Assembly (NCBI GenBank): GCA_015680685.1
Contig: MNCI01026460.1
Coordinates: 179,037 to 243,036, forward strand
Length of the DNA: 64,000 bases
Source: Gnetum montanum
Taxonomy: Eukaryota; Streptophyta; Gnetopsida; Gnetales; Gnetaceae
Reading direction: 5' to 3'
In this document: one piece after another, positions 57,527 to 64,000 of the stretch
How positions within the stretch are numbered: position 1 is the first letter of the stretch
Layout: every line of letters begins with the position of its first letter
Notes under the pieces: model-generated
Database searches by the model: none
Told to the model about the DNA's origin: nothing
Seen by the model: the letters and a program-made list of their open reading frames with translations, nothing else
Translations under genes and position numbers: made by a program

Positions 57527-60526
57527 TCATGCATCTAGTGGTGCCAAGGGGGCATCCAAAGGAGAAGGAGGTGATGCATCATCATCATCATTGTTGCCTA
57601 CACTATTGGGGTTGCCAACATCAAATGGTGCCTATGACATAATAACATACAACCAATCAGTAACCAGCATAACCAAAACCATGACATAAACAAATGCAAA
57701 ACTAGAACTTAAAACATGAAATATAAACACCATCAAACTTGTGAAGAATTTGACTCTACAAACTCTTGGGGAAGATGGTGAAGCCTAGTCTTCAAACAAT
57801 GGAGAATTTTGTCTTCTATCATATATTCCCATTCAATATGCCCAAAATTAGTGCCTGTAAAGATGTTGGTCCTATCTACACACATCCATAATGGTGGCTC
57901 CTGTGATATTGTAGCTGTAGAGACCTCATTTTTAGCTATAGAAATTTGAGGAGTAGAAGAATCCACTACTATTAGAGTGTTTTCAAAGAGGTTTGAAAGC
58001 ACTATCAGTCGAAATTCCATGGATAAACAAATATTTTTGCTATCATTTAGTTATCTCCCTTTTCAACCACTTTATGTATGCCTTTCGATCAACCTTATAC
58101 TTATGCTTATGATCCTTTTGTGTCTTACCCCACTCCAGAACCTAAGCACTATAATCCTTCTAATCCTATGTCTTTCAGGAGATCAAGTCCATTTGCATCT
58201 GTTGCTCATGCAACTCTTGGGGAGAGGGCAACCTTATCATGGATGGTTTGCTAGGAGCAGGCCCATGTAATCTTCTTAGTTCATAAGGCCCTTGAGTTAT
58301 CCACTTGGGCCTCCACAAAGGCCTTATATTCCTCAAGATCTTGGATTTTCTCAACTTACCTTTTATTTTCCTTCCTTAAGGCCACAACCTATTCCCATAG
58401 GGATTCATTGGACCTCTGAATCTCCCATGAAGCTTTTGTGCACAAAACCAATAGATCAATGAAATTTTTATACAACTTCAAAGGGACATGTAGAGTGTTA
58501 GGAGGAAGCTTAGGCAAGGAGTCAAACTTCATGTCTTGGTCTAGGTCACTTGTAACTAATGGCACTAAAAAATAACAAAAATATAACCATAAATATGATA
58601 TACAACCTAAGGTAGCCATAACATAAAGCATAACTTGTAGCAAAAACAACTAAGGCATAGCAAAACATGGTTCTTGCTAATCTTGGGTGCAACCTATTGC
58701 AACTGATTGATAATTTCCTTTTCCATCTCGTGCATGAATTCTATCTTGTTTGGGACCTCTACCCATGGTTTCATGCGGAATGTGGATGTAGAGGCCTCTG
58801 CTAGCAGCTCAGGAACTACGATAAGCATAAAACCATAGGAAATAATGAGAAAAGCATAGGCATACCTGCATTTTCATTTTCATTCTTATCTTCATCATCA
58901 TCATCAAGGATTTCAATCTAAGGCTACCCAGGTAGTGGCTCACTGAACAAGGCATCAAGATCATCCATATCTTGTTTCAAGGGTGATTCCTCTACTGTGG
59001 AAGCTCTACATCCATGCTCCTCCTCCTTTGCATGTCTATGTGCCTCCTCCACTTGCCTTTGCTCTTCTTCCATACCAGAAGCTTGGGCTACCAAGTTCCA
59101 TTATTGATCTATAGCCATAACTAGTTAAGTTAGCATGTATGACCATAGGACATAACATAGTTAAAAAACATTGAAAACATAGTTAATGTGTACTTATGAC
59201 TGCTTCGTCTAAGTGAGGGATCTTAAAGATGATCCTTTGCTTGGAGGGAGGCTCTACTTCTGGTGGTGCTTTCCTTGGTGACCATTTCAAACTAGCCTTG
59301 GCTACCTCATTAGCCTTGGCACACAACCTTTAAGCTCTCTAGATGTGCACCAAGAACATAAGAGGCTCCTTCTCCATGTTGTCATGAGATTCATACTAAC
59401 TAGTGCCAAGGTTCTTGGTTGTCATATACAGTGAATCTTCCATGTCCTCTAGTGGGCTTTGAGTCTACATAGTTGGATAAAGATGTTTTATCTAAGGCTT
59501 GGAGAGCTGTTTTAGGTCTTAGTGCACCTATGATCCATTTCTCCTCACCACCAAGAATTCTGTGCACCTCTTTAAATAGCCTATAAAAATGCATAATGCA
59601 TGTGGACTATTGTAGAGGAGTCCATGTAGAGTTTGAGGATTTCCTCCTTGAGGCTCATAGACAAGGAAGCAACCTAGTTGAAACAAGTCCCCTCTATCAA
59701 GACCTTCTTAAGGGTCTATTCTTGTGCAATGCTGAATACCTTATTTTGTGACAATAGTTTAGGAAAAGCCCAAATCCTGAATAAGGGATAGGACTCCCTT
59801 GTGTTAAGGTTCATAAAGCTATCGGGAGTAAGTCTGAAGTGGCCCTTGCTAGCATCATTAAAATAGCACTTCCCCTAGCCACATATGTTGAGATTTGATT
59901 AAGCCCTTTAGTGAGAAATAGGTGGTATGTCTTGATCTTGAAATACGTCCTCTCTTCTAGAGTCATTTCATTATATGTTTTATCCTCTTTGTCGTACGCC
60001 TGTTTCAACCATAGTTTTTTGGTCTTAGGATTAGATCTAGTGGATAGATGGGCTACCTTAGCCCCTTCATTTGGCAGATTGAGAGATGCAACAATAGCTT
60101 TGACTGAAAAAGAGATGTTGACTCCATAAATGTTGATGGCGGTGCCCTCATCTTTATTGTGCCAGAATTGATGAGTTTGGGCCGCAAGGGAGATGCCTTA
60201 AGTTGCATCCGAATATCTTCCAGAGCAAACTTCATGAATGGGCCTAAATTCATTTCCATAGTGACTGAGGTCAATGTGCACTTTTCTAGAATGGCTGTAA
60301 GGCAATAAGGGGGTAACATGAGATGTTGTCCCTACATGGAAGCTTGTGGTTCTACAGCCTTCCCTTGGACTGATTGTCCAGTAGCAGGAGCTTCTTAGTG
60401 AAAGCTAAATGATTAGGCCTCTTGCTTCGCATGTTCTGCATGTTTTCCTTGTTGGCCTTGGCCACCTCGTAGGTGCATAGCTACTCTTTGTAAAGGTTCA
60501 CCTTGTGCACCTCTTTTTAGGGCCAT
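57527..60526 (-). pseudogene. Element A antisense gene, exons 4-8
   Basis: Minus strand. Exons: e4 60526 (GATTGTAG|) to about 59198, with GVNISFSVKAIVASLNLP, RIWAFPKLLSQNKV and EGTCFNQVASL; e5 about 59110-58867, acidic (EEEQRQVEEA, LDDDDEDKNENEN; GCAG|GTATGC); e6 near 58790-58690 (STFRMKPWVEVPNKIEFM, like B e6); e7 about 58580-57730, helical (LVLCTKASWEIQRSNESLWE, like D's LNSTRSLWE) with TQDWKD and KDHKHKYK; e8 57631-57527 (TCATAG|), Asp/Pro-rich (NNDDDDDASPP) with TGA at 57527. Exon 4 carries the plant mobile-like segment, in which FP-LL and EGT-(F/Y)N are shared with B, C and D. The FCP1-like exon 2 is not visible upstream, so the 5' half is lost or unrecognisable. Function unknown. Confidence 0.7.
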
Positions 60527-62760
60527 CTACAATCAAGTAAAGATCAAATGTTACTAAGGTTGCATTTTTTTATCATTAATCAATTGATGCCTTACTTGTT
60601 ATTTTAGTTGATTAATTTCTTAGTTCATATGATTTTAGAGTTACAAAAATTTTAAAGAAAAATTTCCAAAAAGTGTTTATCTCCTTTTACAACCCTTTGG
60701 GATTAGTTTCTTTTTCCTTATGTGTGGCTTATAGTGATGGTTATAGTCCCTTAGGTGGAAAAATTAAGGTTCCTGGCATTAATACAATTGATTTTTCATG
60801 ATAACACTTGAAGTTTTTAATACTCTCACCCTTATAATAACCTCTGGGAAATAGAAAATTTCATAAGTTTAGTGCAAGTTTCACATGTAAGAATCCCTCC
60901 CCCTGACCCACCTCCCCTCCCCCCTTCCCACGACTAACTTGAACACTCTAAGTTCAAGTAGGTTCAAATGGAACAAAAATTAAAGTGGTAGGGAGCTAAA
61001 TATAGCAAGTGGAAAATGAGTGTGCAGAGCTCTGAGTTGCAAGAGAAAATTTGAACAACTCCCCTAGCGGAAAATGATGAAAATAAATTTTGAGCACCAT
61101 GGGGATCATATATATAGTTTTTGTCTGTCTTGACATTAGGTATGCAACGTTGCGTTGGACCCAACGTAAGGTAGGTGATGTCGAGGTCCATGGATTTTCA
61201 CTGAATGGGATAGTTGAGCATGGAAACTGAAGCTTTGTGATGAGTTGGAAGGTTTGAAGTTAAGTCCATCAATTTAGGGTAAGTAGAAAATTAGTTTGAG
61301 ACACTGAAAGTGTGATAAGGTGGAGTCATTAATGTGGAAAGCACTAGAATGATCAAGAAAAAGGCATTGAAATTAAGGTGATGGCTAGATCAATTATAGG
61401 ATAAGGGAAATGACAAAATATAACAATTGAATGCTTGGAAGGTGAAAAATGATGTGGCTGTGTCCAATAGGTACAACTCACAAAATCTACACAAGTTAGT
61501 CCTCCCCAAAGTAGGTTCTAGCCTATGATGCTGTTGTGTAACCACACCTAAAAATGTTCATAGGCAATACATACCTATAAAACAAAACACACATGTCAAA
61601 ATCACCAAATTGAGATAACAACTCTATGTTACACAAATCCACAAGTTATGATTACATGTACAAGGAGATGAGATGAACTATAGAAAGGGTTGCAGAAATT
61701 AGGACATGAGGTATCTTACAATGGTCACAATGAAACCTTGTATGTTATTAATGGTTAATTCAAACCAAGTCCACACCACATTGCAATGACATCATATTAT
61801 TTCATCATGTTAGTGGACAACCATAAGTTGATCATAGTTGCGAGGAGTAACATCGCTTGGCATTTTGTCCAAGGAAGGAGCTTGATTTATGGCACACACA
61901 TTTTTTTATTTTTCATTCTCTTTGTTTTTTGACTCTGATATGCCACCAAACTTCAGGCAAGGGTACATGTCTTTCTAGTGGGACCCATAGAAGTTTATTC
62001 AATGTCATTTTAGGTTACTCTTACTCCAATTTTTCATTAGATCTACAAGGATATGGTTACAACCTTAGCAACATGATAGAACATACAGAAGTGGCCAAAG
62101 AAAATCCACAAATCCCCTTGATGTCACACCCTTTACATTCTGCCTTGGTTCTACACTCTTTTGTCTCGACATAATGATTATAGATTTATTATTAGGTTGA
62201 ATGATGGAAAACATTATCATTATGACTAGGGTAAGAACCTCTTATTAATGGAATGGGCATATGGATGTCATGGTCTCAATATCCAAATAATTAGTTCCTT
62301 ATGACTTGACAACATAGAGAAAACCTTACCTCAATGGGAAACATGATTGTTTTATTCACTAGTGAGATTACATAACAAAGAAAATGAACACAACAAATAG
62401 AAAAATTAGAAGAAATAAGAAAAATTAAATCAAGAAATAGAAAAATGACAAAACATTGTAAAACAAAGATGAAAAACACTTAAGAATCCTAAAGATTAAA
62501 ATAGAGGGTAACCCCCATGACTAAACATTTGGTTGTGACAAGGATTAATAAGAGAATAAGTAGGATCCATGCATGTATGAAACATTGGTAATCGTCCATG
62601 CCCTAGCCACTAGGTATCTATTAGTGGTGTGGTGGCTAGGTAGAAAGACTTTTTGTCACACACTTGATGGTTAAATGTGTGGTGGGTCAGGGTATGAGAT
62701 GTGTTAACATTATGGATGTCTAGCCCATGATTACACCCTTAATCATGATATGGTATGCAT
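60527..62760. other. Unassigned repeat-like DNA
   Basis: Begins as intron-like sequence upstream of A's exon 4, then turns into AT-rich text of no recognised kind. A CT-rich run lies at 60895-60930 and a TATATATA-type box near 61108-61116. Some of it could be an LTR of element E or of another family, but I found no paired copy or duplication. Reading frames here (up to 105 codons) match nothing I recognise. Confidence 0.4.
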
Positions 62761-64000
62761 GGATTTATTTGTCTCCCCACACTGTTAGATGCATTATTTG
62801 GATTGGCGATTGGAGTAATGATGGATGGTGGCCCATGTCTAGGATTAGAGAACCATGGTTGAGACAAGCAAGATGGTGCACCAAATTGGCATAATTATGC
62901 TGGTTCAAATGATATGATGGGTCCACGCATGGTTTGCTTTGGCTTATGGCCTTTCCCCTAGAAAGGACGTTTCCTACATTATGGTTGAGACCCACTGGTA
63001 TTAGGATGTCTTTGCACATTTGCAACACAAGTGACATTCATTTGTTGGTTTTGTTGTGCTAAGCCTTCTTGTGTCTTTAGTAGTGGCCTATAATGAGGTG
63101 GAGTAGGAGGATATCAAGGATAGGATGGATGGTAAGAGGCATGAGATGGTGATCCTTCAAGGGATGTCATGGGTTGGTGGTACTCAAGAGAGTGGTAGTG
63201 GCAATTGGAAGTAGAGGTGTTGAACATACTATCCATGCAGTTTCAGTGAATAGGGATAATTTGGTGGTGGCCTCCACCACAACTATGGTTGCTACCACTA
63301 TGGTTGATGACCATGTTGAGGCCAGTAATAAGTCCCCATAGGATGGTACGAGTGGTTGTGGGACTGTCTATAATTACCTTATGAGAGAGGAAATCTGCTA
63401 GGCATGTGCTTTTGCATAAACTTTGGATTTAAGACACTTGCCCAATACTCCCATAGATGTAACAAGACTGGGAAATGGCCCTTCAGATGGTCATATATGT
63501 AGATGTTGCATCCATTACCTTCGTCTGTGGTTGAGTCTATAGCCTCACTTTCTTTAGCCATTTTTCCTGTTTGTCAAAAATTGTTCCTGGCTGTTTGCCG
63601 AAACCATGGCCTAGGAATCTATTCACTAAGGCATAATATCTATCTAAGGCCATGTCCAAGGGTTCATGTTGTTCTTACTTACACTCTTGGATCTATCTCC
63701 TCAATTTGGACATTCTTGCATCAATTTGATATTTCTCATTGAAAAGTTCCAACATTGTTGACCACTGTCAAATTGAACTTGGTCTCAACGATTTATACCA
63801 CACTTTGGCTCTATTAATTAGTGTCCTAAGAAAGAGCTTAAGCTTTTTTCATCTATTTTCAATGTTATAATAGATATAGGCGTCCTGGAAGGCTTGTAAA
63901 TGATGTTGTAGGTCTGAATCATAGCCTCCTACAAATTTAGGGATATTATTCATATCGAGTCTGGGTAGGCAACTTTCTTTACGATGCTTGCAAGATATCT
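62761..64000 (-). pseudogene. Element E gag fragment, cut by the window edge
   Basis: On the minus strand from 63953: MNNIPKFVGGYDSD, QAFQDAYIYYN, KLKLFLRTL, AKVWYKSLRPSSI, MLELFNEKYQ. This follows the Retrotrans_gag order (IPxFxG, HLxxF, KLxxFxxxLxxxAxxWYxxL, FxxKY) but differs from gag of A-D. Three in-frame stops occur within 80 codons. Downstream (63500 to 62760) is a His/Pro/Asn-rich stretch typical of a gag tail. No protease or RT follows at lower coordinates. An upstream part must lie beyond 64000. Confidence 0.6.

Noticed and set aside
57583-57600. ATC/ATG trinucleotide run as a functional repeat
   Set aside because: It encodes the Asp run of A's last antisense exon; no sign of another role.
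1-64000. Endogenous pararetrovirus or envelope-bearing retrovirus
   Set aside because: Integrase, paired LTRs and target duplications fit LTR retrotransposons, and no movement protein, coat-type or envelope gene was seen. The antisense gene has no signal peptide or membrane anchor.

Overview
The window reads as plant DNA made almost wholly of nested LTR retrotransposons. I see no host gene, rRNA, tRNA or CRISPR array. The elements belong to the Tat side of the Ty3/gypsy group: after reverse transcriptase and the usual RNase H comes a second, 'archaeal-type' RNase H, then integrase. Such a deep stack of 16-17 kb elements suggests a seed plant with a very large genome; a gymnosperm is my best guess, but the sequence alone does not settle it.

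Four elements sit inside one another, and the three insertions with both ends visible have perfect 5-bp target duplications. Element A (+ strand, oldest) runs from the left edge (LTR remnant 1-553, primer site 560-577, gag start 2654-2734) and resumes at 53303 (gag, protease, antisense gene to 60526). Element B (- strand, 2735-53297, duplication TATAA) lies in A's gag. Element C (+ strand, 17801-51378, TATGC) lies in B's gag. Element D (+ strand, 29811-46753, GGGCT) lies in C's pol, just before the integrase zinc finger. A solo LTR of family B (780-1961, AAGCT) lies in A's leader. At the right edge is a gag fragment of another element E (- strand, about 62760-64000); 60527-62760 is unassigned.

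In A, B and D the order is LTR, primer site, gag, protease, antisense gene, RT, RNase H, second RNase H, integrase, 3' UTR, polypurine tract, LTR, so far as each is preserved. C has lost its protease in a deletion that joins gag to the tail of the antisense gene. All coding segments carry stops and frameshifts, and several catalytic residues are gone, so these copies look dead.

The most interesting content is the antisense gene between protease and RT. In B, C and D it has the same exon layout (exon 2 is 450 bp and exon 3 is 275 bp in both C and D), with splice signals visible on the antisense strand. Exon 2 resembles an FCP1/NIF-type HAD phosphatase domain whose catalytic aspartates are missing. 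Exon 4 resembles the plant mobile/'putative plant transposon protein' type of domain. Later exons are acidic, then helical, and the last exon differs completely between elements. A keeps exons 4-8. The gene is flanked by short tandem repeats sharing the core CTTAAACTAGCA, which recur after integrase, and the LTRs are full of CTACG/CTATG palindromes.
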